Numbered from the stretch's first letter, positions 37,989 to 47,269 are shown. The stretch is 64,000 nt of DNA from Pleodorina starrii (GCA_030267565.1 BRXU01000006.1:2220001-2284000); one strand, 5' to 3'. Program-made: numbers and translations. The notes: a model not told the origin generated them from the sequence alone.

Positions 37989-38618
37989 GATGGATCGGTT
38001 GATGACGGAGCGCCCTAGCAAGCGCCCCCGCTCGTCATCCAGCCTCGCAGCCAGCAGCCAGAGGCTAGTGCTCCCAGGCCAGGCCGGCCGCCTATCAGTC
38101 AGTCACGAAGGGTTATGACTGCTGTGCGTGCCCGCGTGTGTATGTATGCGCCAAAGTCCGCGTGCGTGTATGTGGACCTACATGTGAACAGCTGCCATCC
38201 GTCCAACATAAGCTTCAGGAAAGCCCATCGAGCCCGGATTCGTGCCTCGCTCCTCTCCTTGCTGCAAGCAAGCAGAGCAGCAGCCAAACAGCAGGGAATA
38301 TGATAAATGAAGCACCCTCTGGTCATTGTATCAGGCCGTAACAACTAACAAAGTGGTACGTACGTACGTACGTGCGTACGTACAAACTGCAAGCAAGCAA
38401 GCCGTCCAGGCGGGCGCGCGGCTCTGTCCGGAAGCGAGCGACGAGCAACGAGCGCACTTGCAATGCAAGGCAAAGCAAGCGATAGATGGATGGATGGATG
38501 GTGGGTCCGACCAATGAATCAACCGCAGCGCAGCGGCTACATACCATACCTACCTGAGGGTGAAGAGCACGCCGAAAATGCCGTACTGCATGCAGCGCAG
38601 GCATACGTTGCGGAACAT
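5692..38618 (-). CDS. TmcB-like (tiny macrocysts) PAS-domain polytopic membrane protein, 60 readable exons
   Basis: This large split gene is read entirely on the minus strand. Sixty exons, each with an AG acceptor and a GT (twice GC) donor, join without any phase conflict into about 2,544 codons ending in TGA at 5692-5694. Landmarks recall the tiny macrocysts / TmcB family of algae: CVWVAWCFKEHKFPVVWPIK in the N-terminal membrane module, ARNLNPSL in the helical part, GLLFGLPSQSLVGSMLSEF in a PAS-like segment, and QVVGKPGSNEHMTAILRVHP at the start of the linker. The order is membrane module, helical segment, PAS series, linker, second membrane module. No kinase, cyclase or other catalytic domain is visible, so a sensory or scaffold role in a membrane is inferred only from the PAS domains. 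The 5' end is uncertain. ATGs at 38591 and 38618 are both open after an in-frame TAA, but the first exon could instead begin by splicing at 38585 from further upstream. The exon lists are in the five block entries that follow. Exon boundaries rest on reading, not on transcripts. Confidence 0.88.
8392..8428. repeat. (TTG)n microsatellite
   Basis: Twelve TTG/GTT units occur in an intron of the TmcB-like gene. Confidence 0.95.
9515..9529 (-). other. 15-nt microexon of the TmcB-like gene (VFYSQ)
   Basis: The five codons VFYSQ are bounded by an acceptor ending CACACACAG and a strong donor CAG|GTGCGTG. They join in phase 0 to FMATRTART upstream (exon 10245-10306) and ELMSVESALD downstream (exon 9175-9301). 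Family members have an uninterrupted hydrophobic stretch of this type (V-F-Y-x-Q-E-L) at this position, which is why the microexon was sought. A gene caller would probably skip it, and the protein would remain in frame without it. Confidence 0.75.
10815..11073. repeat. Direct duplication of a ~75-bp block
   Basis: The block GCGAGGGCGT..GTGAGAGTGTCGACATTCCT..GAAATGCCTG at 10815-10890 recurs at 11001-11073 with small indels. Both copies lie in one intron of the TmcB-like gene, between the lone 12-base GC arm at 10768 and the palindrome at 11902. Confidence 0.7.
11818..11882. repeat. ACAGTCC minisatellite
   Basis: Eight to nine copies of a 7-base unit (ACAGTCC, first copies ACAGTTC) end 20 bases before the GC palindrome copy 2. 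It is intronic in the TmcB-like gene. Confidence 0.85.
11902..11942. repeat. GC-rich palindromic hairpin, copy 2
   Basis: This copy is base-for-base identical to 1887-1927 and both are followed by A-A-x-AATG. It sits in the intron between exons 12038-12197 and 10370-10400. The 12-base arm also occurs alone at 10768-10779, about 1.1 kb away, in inverted orientation relative to the right arm here. Confidence 0.85.
12299..13072. mobile_element. Non-autonomous DNA transposon (mariner-type MITE) in a TmcB-gene intron
   Basis: Perfect 30-base terminal inverted repeats occupy 12299-12328 and 13043-13072 (outer end AGTACGGGTAGGTTGCCC). A TA dinucleotide directly abuts both ends (12297-12298 and 13073-13074), as expected for a Tc1/mariner-type target-site duplication. 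The 774-bp body has no long open frame, so it is non-autonomous. It lies between exons 13187-13608 and 12038-12197. A longer duplication is not evident. The superfamily assignment rests only on the TA and the structure. Confidence 0.75.
16825..16872. repeat. (TA)n microsatellite
   Basis: About 24 TA units with one G interruption lie in the intron between exons 17023-17181 and 16584-16627. Confidence 0.95.
18040..21229 (-). other. Block D of the TmcB-like gene: long low-complexity linker, exons 33-35
   Basis: Exons: 20245-21229 (985 nt, the largest exon), 19602-19693, 18040-18352, encoding roughly residues 1250-1713. Exon 33 opens with a conserved family segment (VGPVHVLRASHQQ, then QVVGKPGSNEHMTAILRVHP) and turns into an Ala/Pro/Ser/Gly-rich stretch with no predicted fold. 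Exon 35 is rich in Ser, Gly, Glu and Asp (for example RPEESEGGSAGSDRARPEAP). The linker joins the cytosolic PAS series to the C-terminal membrane module and is probably disordered and a candidate for phosphorylation. Phase is kept at both internal junctions. The intron between exons 33 and 34 contains the SINE-like unit near 19.7-20.0 kb. Confidence 0.82.
19719..19976 (-). mobile_element. SINE-like unit with duplicated ends and a tRNA-type B-box-like word
   Basis: A ~51-bp block (ATTGTAAGCAGTAAAGGCTT...) at 19719-19769 is repeated at 19923-19973 with a few changes. The interval between them contains, on the minus strand, GCCGGTTCGTTTCCTGGTC, close to a tRNA B-box (GGTTCGANTCC). The whole unit starts ATTGTAAGC and ends GCTTACAAT. 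It lies in the intron between exons 19602-19693 and 20245-21229. It could be a tRNA-derived SINE with its 3' module on both sides, or a fragment of a tandem dimer. No intact tRNA cloverleaf can be folded. Confidence 0.45.
21871..21907. repeat. (GCAT)n self-complementary tract
   Basis: Nine GCAT units follow a CATA tract in a TmcB-gene intron. The tract is fully palindromic and can form a hairpin or cruciform. Confidence 0.95.
26926..26956. repeat. (CA)n microsatellite
   Basis: About 14 CA units lie in the intron between exons 27128-27167 and 26659-26871. Confidence 0.95.
28360..31741 (-). other. Block B of the TmcB-like gene: alpha-helical (TPR/HAT-like) region, exons 12-20
   Basis: Exons: 31667-31741, 31467-31539, 31130-31234, 30861-30929, 30475-30527, 29818-29895, 29412-29490, 28709-28816, 28360-28435, encoding roughly residues 333-571. 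Characteristic pieces are VWKDSATLDPVAV, AGVEMFPNCAYMVLLHGNF, ARNLNPSLMCRFIMFVRQQQ, YVEYQRKQRMVVRLHREALQ, AQRAYQVVLQSYGNNPKLVF and LYGKFLQTVKNDPWHA. The recurring pattern of a small residue, an aromatic and a helix resembles half-a-TPR repeats, and this region is conserved in the family as I remember it. It sits between the first membrane module and the PAS series, so it is presumably cytosolic. Exon 13 ends at a weak donor (AAG|GTCCGT). The helical-repeat assignment is inference from pattern only. Confidence 0.82.
35483..36212 (+). mobile_element. 5'-truncated LINE-like retrotransposon tail, antisense in a TmcB-gene intron
   Basis: An open frame at 35483-36088 encodes about 200 residues resembling the C-terminus of algal non-LTR retrotransposon polyproteins: LPKWLLPNIPEKKRKKMRPD, then VFVIEIGYTGDLRHDEKNEQ, ITLGFGGTIRNDLKPLITEL and ARLHDLAIKYLNNIVLRRRS. 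The RPD...EIGY arrangement looks like a PD-(D/E)XK-type endonuclease core. After the stop comes a ~100-base untranslated stretch and a (TTA)n-type tail at 36191-36212, as in LINEs that end in microsatellites. No reverse transcriptase precedes it, so the copy is truncated at its 5' end. It lies in the intron between exons 36345-36470 and 34872-34937 and points against the gene. Confidence 0.6.
37953..37986. repeat. (TG)n microsatellite
   Basis: About 15 TG units with a CG interruption occur in the intron upstream of exon 37259-37307. Confidence 0.95.
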
Positions 38619-38672
38619 ATATACAGTCAGGGCACGTTAACGGCCATTGGCGAATCGGTGCGGCGGGCGGGG

Positions 38673-38775
38673 CTGTGAGTGTGCGTGTGCTGTGAGTGTG
38701 CGTGTGCTGTGAGTGTGCGTGTGCTGTGAGTGTGCGTGTGCTGTGAGTGTGCGTGTGCTGTGAGTGTGCGTGTGC
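38673..38775. repeat. 17-bp minisatellite upstream of the TmcB-like first exon
   Basis: Six near-identical copies of CTGTGAGTGTGCGTGTG begin 55 bases upstream (on the minus strand) of the ATG at 38618. This is either the promoter/5' UTR or, if the gene starts further right, the first intron. Confidence 0.92.
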
Positions 38776-38849
38776 AACAGACAGCAATGCCGCTGGGGCG
38801 GGTAACCCTAATTATGTGCGGTGTGCAACGAACGGTAGGTGCGTATGCT

Positions 38850-38915
38850 CCATCCATCCATCCATCAATCCATCCATCCATCCATCCATCCATCCATCCA
38901 TCCATCCATCCATCC
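38850..38915. repeat. (CCAT)n microsatellite
   Basis: About 16 CCAT units with one CAAT interruption. Confidence 0.95.
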
Positions 38916-39569
38916 GGAGAGCGAACACCCGTCCACCCATCCGCAGTTCATGTCGGTACCGCCCGGTGCCGGAAGGTACTCGCTCAGCAGACAGCAGCAG
39001 CAGCAGCTAGCTAGCTAGCTGGATATCATCATGAACGATACGAAGGCGGGCGACGACGCTACCATGCATACGTATGTACGGCGACGACCACTATGCACGC
39101 CCGCCCGGATCGGATCGTGTGACTGCATGCAAGTGCCAGCCAGCCAGGTCGTATGCTCCGTGCGTACCGGCGGTATGCGCGCGGATTCCCAAAATGATGA
39201 GAGGCCGATCCGATCCGGGCCGGGCCCCGGGGCGATCGACATACAGCCGCCCGCCCGCCACCGAATCGCGGCGCACTGTGCGTCGGCGAACGATATATAA
39301 TCGATCGCTCGATCACTGCTGACGAAATCTCTTTCTTTCGTTCTATGTTGATCGGTCCGTGCACTCTCGTCCCATGCATGCCACGCACCGCCTTAATTGC
39401 GCATTGAACGAATGCACACCGCGCGCGCCGCCCCGCTGGCTGGCATACATGGGCAAGTTCATTCATTCATTCAGAGCCACCGAGTTAGTGCGTGCGTGCG
39501 TGCGTGCGTGCGTCGATGATGACGACCCTTGGCAGGTAGGTAGGGTTCTGGGAAAGCTGTGTGCTGGGA

Positions 39570-39608
<39 letters not shown>

Positions 39609-42600
39609 CGTGCGTGCGTGGCTTCACGCATGGCAGCTCATACCGCAGCAGCATGGGCGGGCGGGCGGCGAGCGGCGGGCGGGTCGTCGCACGGACGTGA
39701 GTTCGTTTATTTGCTGCCCCGACACGCCGCACGCACGGGCGGGTTCGATCAGTGGAAATGAACCACCACCGCTTTCGCCCACCGCCCATACGTCTGTATG
39801 TACGTGGAAGCGCTGTGCCTGAATAATGCGCGGATTATTAACTACCGTACCTCTAATGAGGAGCGCTGGTCGATTATGTCGTCATTAGGTCCGTTTCCTT
39901 CGGTTCGCGCCCTGTTGCGAAGCAAGCCACATTATGGAAGTGGGGCATGCATCACGCCGGAACTTCGCGGCAGGGGGTCCGACCCGAGGTGGTCGGACGG
40001 CGGGGCGAACCAACAACATTGCGCTTGAGCGGGGCGGACCAACAGCAGCACATCCATACCAACATCTCTTGTGCAGCGTCCAAACCCTAAGCCCTACCCA
40101 CCCTACCGTTCAAATTTATTTATGAGGGAGAATTTTGATGTCGCAGACTTTACGCTCCCCGCGTAGCTTGACATCCCTTGCTTTCGCCGCTGGTGGAAGT
40201 CCTAGGAATAATAAGCACCTTCCATAAAAGAAGACAGGTCCTAGGATTCAGGACCGGCGGTAAGAAAAAAATATGCAAAGCTGAGACCGCCGGACACCAT
40301 CCAAGCGAGCGACAACGCCGCGGAAGCGCCTCGCATATATATATATACGTCGATGAGTGAAAAGTGAACAAATTTATTTTTTTTGAAGGCGTCAGCGACC
40401 AGCGCGCGGCGCCACTGGGAATTATTTTGGATAGGAAAATCAACGCATATAATATGGCACTGGCGAAGGGCTCGAATGATACCTAAACAAACAGTAATTA
40501 TTAAACATTTTATTTGGAATAACAAATTCACAGGCCAGTGGAGGGCGTCGATGTTACGTACACAGACGCCTTAGAGAAGGTCTCCCCGGTTCAGCACGGT
40601 TCAACCGGGTTACCTTACAGCAGCTCGTCCATTAATATGTACGTATTGGAGGTTTCGAATATGGAGGTCTTTCCGGCAGCGCCGGGTGGGTAATAGCTGC
40701 AAAGTGAAGCTTGAACGCCTGAGTTATAATATTATGCATTTTCTGTGTATGTATGGCAGATCAATGACACGGAGGCTGCTGCGAAACGACAGATGTATGT
40801 CACGCCCCTTCGCCGTACGTGAACAATCAATGCAGCTTTTTCATATTTCATCATCCAAAAAACTCTCGATATTCTTTCGGATGGTCAAGAAAAACGAACT
40901 GCAACTATTGACGTGTTTGTCGCAAATGTGCCGTATATGCACGTGTATGTGTGTACGTTAATCCGTGCGTGTCCGTAGCCGACGGCCGACTGGGAGCTGA
41001 CTCAGGGAGCTCTTTTTGGACATGGTTCTGTTCCACAGATCAGAGATGGAAATTTGTTGACAAGTTCTAGTGTTTTCAAGGTGCCCGGATGGCAGACATC
41101 CAGCGGAGAGGAAGCGGTTGGGGCGCATCCTCGCGCTGACAGAGATTGTGCTTCGAAATGAGACCGACGCAGAAAATGGCAATAGATATGACAATTTGAA
41201 GTGCACTTCTTCACGAAAACACACAGTGTTGACAAGAGGCGGCGTTGATGAAACGTGAATAATGAAACGTCCATGTACCGCCGCGGCGATTGGGAAGGTA
41301 GGGTAGCCATGCGCACGGTAAGCAAGGTGGCAGAAGAGATGTATGTATGATGAAGTGCCTTGTACGTAGAAAGTGTTATAGAATATCGCTGTCCTTCAGT
41401 ATTATTCAAGCGGTACCAATTTTCGACCTTGCCAGAATCCGAACTAACTATTTTTCAAGCATTTTAACGGGACGCGGCCGGCGCTCTCGGAGACACGTCT
41501 GGCAAATAACCAATTGATTAGCCTCGCTGCTAAATGCGATGCGATGTTGCGACCAGCAGTGATATATATTTCCTTGGCAGCCGGTGCAAGGAAAGATGGC
41601 GACACGCATCCACGCTTTGCGATAGATCAGAGTGTGAATAATAGCAGTGCGATCCGTTGTGCCGGTAGGTAGGTGTGTAACCGATAGATTTCGATTCAAT
41701 GATCGAGCGAGCGAGTATATATCCTTGCTTGCTTGCACGCATCGGATCACGCACTGGACTCACTCGCTCAAGCTCCGTCGCACTACCTGTTTTGACGGAC
41801 GGCCCGCTCGTTGTTGATACCCTCTCGTCAACGCTCGTCCATTCGTTCATCTATAAGGCCCGGCCCACCAGCCCACTCGCTGCGTGCTAAGCCGGGCGGC
41901 GGGCGGGCGCCATCATGCTTGCCTCGCTCGATCGCAGATAGACGGATGGACATCCTGCGTGCTTGCGTGTGCGTTGCCGTCTGTATATATTTTACGAGTC
42001 GTTCAGCAGCAGGGCCTTTCCCCGGCAAACGTACGTCGGTGCTATCAATAATTTTGCACTGTATGTATCGTAGTCGGAGGTGCATAAATAGACGGGTAGA
42101 TAGATAGCGTCTCTATCTGCCGACTGAACAGGACTGAACCTCGCTATATATGGATCAGCCGCACATACATACGGCAGCCAGTTCTACGCCGGTGGGGTTG
42201 TGAACGAGGGTGAACCGTCATTTCAAACATAGCTAGCTAGCTAGCTAGCTGTGTCGGGGAGAGCGAGAGAGGTGCGCAATACAGGCTGCAAATACGGAAA
42301 TGCAATCGTGGGGACGCAATCATGTATGCGAGTAGTGGAGCGCCAGGCGACCTGCGGCTCGTGCGTATGACATTACTTATAAATGACGTATTGCACAACT
42401 TGAGGGTGTCCTAACAGGTCCTAATTAGGCATCGCCGCAGTTTCCGCGTGCCTGTCTCGCGTCTGCTCCTGTCTACTCCTTTAAATCTCAAAATACGTGG
42501 ACTTTTGTTAGCTAGTTGGCAGCATATCTTGGAAGGGAACATGAGGAGGCGTCAGCCTTTTATGGATTATTATTTGGATTATTAGCTGCGTGCTGCAGGT

Positions 42601-43468
42601 TGACCGGAGCTCCACGCATCATCAGCCAATCAATAATAATACATGGTGTAACCAGATGTGTTATATTTTACCATTAGAAATAAAAAAGAATCCATGCACT
42701 GCTCAAGCTTGCTGAGAGCGAAATGAAGGCACACGAAGAAGAATCGTTTTTAAAACCCTTTGGACGGACGGAAGTCGTACAGCCGTGCCTACCGATCATG
42801 GACGGACCGCTTCGACCCCAGCCGACGCAAATAAAGCACACATCGTCGGTAATATTTTCAGAGTGGTTATCGCGGTTGCGTGCGTGTGCCCTCTATTCGC
42901 TTGAGCGAGAGGCTGCTTACCGTCGTGCGTATTTCGTTCGACATTTCTCCGTTCGGTCCGCGGAACGATAGATCGAAGCTCCGCTGCAGGGTAGGTGCCG
43001 AATATCGAATAATTTCATTCGACTGCGTGGTATGTATGAGTACACGGCGGCCGCTATCCAATGCTGCTGTTCACGCACGATATTTGCAGGCGCCGTATCG
43101 TGCCATCGCAATCGCGCCGAACAAAATTATTCCTCCCGCCGCCTGCATGATGTCGCGTGCGTTTCTATCCCCGCGCCGAAAGCGTACGTCAGGATTTGAT
43201 TTGAGCAATAATGAATCTGAATGCCTGCTGCCATGCAAACATCGCACAACGACACTGAACGGATAGCTGCGGCTGCGGCTGCGTGGAGTCTGCGAATTCC
43301 TTGCTTCAATCCGCACGCATCGATGCTGCCTTCTCTTCCTATTACCTCACATCCACGCACAACCAACCGCGTCCGGTTGAAGCCACGGAGCGCGCGGCGC
43401 ATCCGTCGTTGGCGCAGACATCCGACCCGACCCGGCCCGGCCCGACCCGCAACGTGCCAGATAGAGGA

Positions 43469-44038
43469 ATGGCTGGGATGTTCCCCGCCAGCAGCTTTGT
43501 CAGCCAGCAGCTAGCTCGCCAGCAGCAGGTAGGGCGTACATACATACATGTGCGTGGGGATTCCATTCTCACTCGCTGAACACGGATACGGCGGGTACCG
43601 TATGCAACAGTGATACCTATATGAACGAATGGATTGCTTGGTTTACAGTGGACCCACGCAGGGGCACGAAAAACTGTTAATTCACGCACCTCGTCGGCCG
43701 CGTGCCTTTTTGTTGCACTCCTGGTGATGTGCGCCGCCTCGGCAGCAGCAGCAGCAGCCCGTTCGTTCCACACGCGACTGACACAATCGCGATTGGCGCC
43801 TCCGCCGGCGCCGCGCCGCCGCCAACACAGGGCGGGCGCTTGCTAGGTAGGTGAGCCGCCGGTGCGGTTACGGTAGTTTCACCGGCGCGCTGTGTGTACC
43901 TTGCAGCTGCAGCAGGCCAACACATGCACAGCCGCGGTGCCGCGCGCGCACCCATCAATGCGCCCCCTTAAGGTCGCAAGCCTAGGCTCGCTCGCTCGCT
44001 GTGCACGAGCAAGGCCCAACCCCTCCCCCGCCGGATAG
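43469..44038 (+). CDS. Possible small two-exon gene, function unknown
   Basis: A candidate first exon (43469-43528) encodes MAGMFPASSFVSQQLARQQQ and ends in a good donor, CAG|GTAGGG. A candidate second exon (43907-44038) begins after CTTGCAG with LQQANTCTAAVP and runs in the same phase to TAG, giving 63 residues. The Gln-rich continuity across the junction is suggestive. I recognise no family, the C-terminal part is Arg/Pro/Ala-rich like random GC-rich sequence, and the true second exon could be elsewhere. It would be convergent with glyoxalase I. Confidence 0.28.
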
Positions 44039-44309
44039 CTCCAGCTGTGTGGCTACATAACCCACCATCCACTCTCCTCCACTCCACTCCCCTCGCTCCC
44101 CCGCCCCAGAAGGCAGGCACCAACGATCAGGGGCTAACAAACTGTTGACAGACGGCGGCTGATGGCTGGATGGCTGGATGGCTGGATGGCTGGGTGCGTG
44201 AAGGCGAAGCCTAGTAGCCTAGCCTAGCCTTAATACGTCGCCAGCAGGATCTATCAGTTCGGGCGCCGCGGATCGCACGGCCGCCCAGCCCGGCCATCTC
44301 AGCCATCCC
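44039..44309. other. Spacer 3' of glyoxalase I
   Basis: This short stretch holds a (GGCTGGAT)n run at 44158-44191 and several CCTAG words. No gene is seen. It probably contains 3' UTR, but no TGTAA is found close to the stop. Confidence 0.4.
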
Positions 44310-44402
44310 GCCGCCCACTCGCCCACTCTCCCACTCGCTTAGCCGCCCACTCGCCCACTCGCCTACTCGCCTACTCGCCCACTCTCCCACTCGCCCCACT
44401 CG
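44310..44402. repeat. CGCCCACTCG-type minisatellite just after the glyoxalase I stop
   Basis: About nine degenerate 10-base units (CGCCCACTCG, CTCCCACTCG, CGCCTACTCG) begin 11 bases beyond the TAG, so they should be transcribed as 3' UTR (sense CGAGTGGGCG). Confidence 0.85.
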
Positions 44403-44412
44403 CTCAGTCGCT

Positions 44413-47269
44413 CTACTTGCCCCCCGTTGCGAACTGGCGGGAGTTCTCCGCATTGAGAATCTCGATCCAGTAGCCGTCAGGGTCCTTGATGAAGGCCAGG
44501 CCTGCAGGGAAGCGAACCAACCAACCCACACGGTAGGTTACAACCGGCACACGCACGCACGCACGCACGCACGCACGCAGTCACCACCACACAGCGAGCA
44601 AGGGCGTCAACAGGCAGCCGCAGGCGGCGATAGCTGTGTTGTATATTAAAAGTAAATCATGAAAGTTGTCCTGGTCAGACAACCCCGGTTGAGTACCTAT
44701 TACTGATAGGTCATGGTACAACAAGCTGCAACATCGATAGACGGACTCGATACACGACTCACGATTGCACAGCGTGCGCCCCTTTACCTCCCCGCCCTCC
44801 ACCCAATCGACCACGACGTACGCGCACACGCACACGCGCTGCCCTCACCCTTCATCTTGCCGTCGTCCGGCCTCTTCTGGAACTCGACGCCAAGCCTGCA
44901 TGTACGGCAACGTAACGTGAATACGTACGGACGGAGGCCTGTCATGAGGGCAACGATATCGGTGGGTCGTCCCGTGGTGACGCACCCACGCACCTGCACG
45001 CACCGACGAAAACTGAGAAACCGCGCCCTTCAGGAATACCCCTACGTATTTCACCCTCGGGAACCCACGGGAGAGGGTCCGCTGTGTCCGCTGCCACTTC
45101 ATCTGTGCACACATTCCGGCCCCGACCTTTCACCCGAGCCCCCGAGCCGCCCCCGGCTTTTCATCGCGCTCTGTCCGGATGAAGACCCCACTTCATCTGC
45201 TGGGGACCGCACTCACTCCTCGAACCGCTTGCACGCCGCGTAGACGTCCGGCACCGAGAAGCCGATGTGGCCAAAGCCGCGCGGGTCGGAGTTGCCGCTG
45301 TGATAGCCGGCGAAGGTGGGGTCCGACTCGGTGCCCCAGTTGTGGGTCAGCTCGAGACAGGCCTTGCGCCGGAACATCCACACAGTCTGCATGCATACAC
45401 ATATACATATAGACATTCAGACGGGATGGAGCCAACGAGCGAGCGGACGGGCAAGCGCGACATGACCGAATGAGCGAGTGAATGAATGAATGCGCGAATC
45501 GGCGAACGAATGCGAACGCAGTCAACCAACCAACTAACGCGTGGCAAAGAAAGAGGGGGCGGCAGGTAGGTAGGCAGGCAGGACAGGTACGGGGGCAGGG
45601 GCGCACGTACGCAAGAGTACGGGTGGACACGGTGCGCGCGTAGTCAAAACGGCGGCGCGGATGGAGAGTAGCCGCACCAAGCAATCAAGCAATCAAGCAT
45701 CCTGCTTGATTGCAAGACGGGCGGCTACATATATATATATATGGGCCACTGCTCACGCACGCTAGGATGGAGTAGTCGAGCGGCGGAACGTATACTAGCC
45801 AGGTGAATGCCGGACCAGCCAAGTGCACGGCGGGAAAAGGAAAGGACCTCCCTTCCTTGCAGACAAATCCGCCACCTTGGACGGAGGCCAACGGAGATGC
45901 CCCAACAGCCAGCGATCAGCGGCGGCCGGCGACCGGACACGAGCGTACGAGCGCCCGCCCGTCGAGACACGCGAGCCCAGGGCAGGGCAGGGGCGCAGGG
46001 CAGGGGAGCAGGACAGGGCAGTGCAGCTCACCCGCTCGCCGGCGTCCTCCGGGATGTCCTGCACCAGACACACACGCGGCGAACCGAGGTAGGGCAGCCG
46101 CCGCAGCCGAGCAGGCGAACGAACGAACGGGTCGGGCCGGGTCGTGTCGGGCCGGGTCGGGTCGGGTCGGGTCAGCACTCAGCAGCAGGGGACGGATCAA
46201 TGGCAGGCATTCGCGCGGCACGGAACACGGCACAGCCACAGCGGGGTCACATCATGGAGACGCCCATGCCGCCACGCCCACGCCGCCGCGGGGCCCCTGC
46301 GCTCCCAGGCAGGCATGTGCACGGGTGGCTTGCGCGGCCGTATATCCAAAGGCTACCTGCTGCTTATTCTTTTATTGCTGGATGGGTCCGCTGTTCCGTC
46401 ACGCAAACGCACGCACATGTATATACGCCCGCTGTCCGCCCTCGTGCATAAACGAACGTACGGCGCCGTACGGTGCCGTACCTTGATGTCCTCGTAGCCC
46501 AGGAAGTACAGCGAGAACTTCATGTCGGGGAAGTCCAACTTGGCGAGCAAGCTGGGGACGGAAAGATGGATTAGGGAGGGGCGAGACGCGGTGGATGGAT
46601 GGATGGATGGATGGAGCGGCAGATATGATGTGTCGCATCGCGGGGGGCGAGGACGGGGCGCGAGACGTGGGGCTACGGCTGGGGGACTGGGGGCCCCTTC
46701 TTCGGATAAGGTGTCTAGGCAGGCCTGCCGCCGACCCCAACCATCTGCACATCGATACACACACACAGACCGCCAACAGGCAGTTTACTTCCGCGAGAAG
46801 GGAACTTCGTTCATGCCTGTAGCTATGTACTTTGCTCACCGCATGCCGAGAATGCGCGTGTAGAAGTCCAGGGACTTGACCGGGTCGCGAATGCGGAACA
46901 TGGTCTGCATGTGGCGGGAAGGGAAGGCGAAAGGGGGGGCGGAGGCGGCGGCGGCGTTGCGCGGTTTGTGGCCGGCGAACAATGCGCTCGGAAAAGCCCG
47001 TTTGCACCCACCCCCCCGGTATCGCATGAAGGGCCATACCCAACCCCCGAGCTGCAGCCCGCTGAGGAGCGAGGTCCGGAAAACAGATAGTTCATCTCCA
47101 CCTCGGCACTGTGTGCGCTGCCATGCCGGTGATGGCACATTGTGTTCTAAACTCACAACACAGGCACAACATGTCACACACCAACCTGCTGGAACACGAA
47201 ACCCTGGGTGTCTGGGTCCGGGTTGGCGCACACCCCAGGCGTAGATTGCAGATCCGCCAGCGAAGACAT
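44413..47269 (-). CDS. GLO1: Lactoylglutathione lyase (glyoxalase I)
   Basis: Glyoxalase I isomerises the methylglyoxal-glutathione hemithioacetal to S-lactoylglutathione, the first step of methylglyoxal detoxification. The exons are 47186-47269 (ATG at 47269), 46840-46904, 46482-46551, 46032-46058, 45217-45386, 44849-44895 and 44413-44501 (TAG). All phases agree and give 183 residues, the usual length. The protein is a pair of VOC folds: [64 protein letters not shown] and [14 protein letters not shown]. The expected metal ligands are visible: Gln in VFQQT, Glu in LELTH, His in GFGHIG, Glu in WIEIL. The short N-terminus ([12 protein letters not shown]) shows no evident targeting peptide, so the enzyme is probably cytosolic. 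Exon 4 is only 27 nt. The gene diverges from the UPF0193-like gene across about 650 bp. Confidence 0.95.

Larger units (their letters stand above)
32070..38618 (-). other. Block A of the TmcB-like gene: N-terminal multi-pass membrane module, exons 1-11
   Basis: Exons in transcript order: 38554-38585 (open to ATG at 38591 or 38618), 38182-38261, 37259-37307, 36717-36765, 36345-36470, 34872-34937, 34254-34323, 33576-33670, 33118-33195, 32662-32763, 32070-32314. They encode roughly residues 1-333. The start reads YGIFGVLFTL then SKERSEARIRARWAFLK, a soluble N-terminus. Hydrophobic segments follow: YLAVLYSMLALLMVNVAMCV, a stretch around VVSALCLVLFVSIALLLNMA, one around LCLTLSLAYLTLKW, and two in the last exon (SVTTVWSSSVLMMLVF and TVLLLVGLAPAFATGALISW). 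Intron 9 uses a GC donor (AAG|GCAAGT at 33117). The only GT nearby would break the frame, so the GC site is required. Intron 5 carries a LINE tail in the opposite orientation. Confidence 0.85.
38619..43468. other. Region upstream of the TmcB-like gene, no supported gene
   Basis: Nearly 5 kb without a supportable exon. It holds the 17-bp minisatellite, CCAT, GTGC (39488-39513) and GT (39571-39618) tracts, short CTAG and GATA tracts, and a more AT-rich stretch at about 39.8-42.7 kb. It should contain the promoter of the TmcB-like gene and possibly an unseen 5' exon. No clear TATA or other box can be assigned. Confidence 0.45.

Noticed and set aside
40570..40700. Short GC-rich stretch with GGTTCAACCGGG as a possible tRNA or small RNA
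   Set aside because: The palindromes do not arrange into a tRNA fold and no promoter words are seen.
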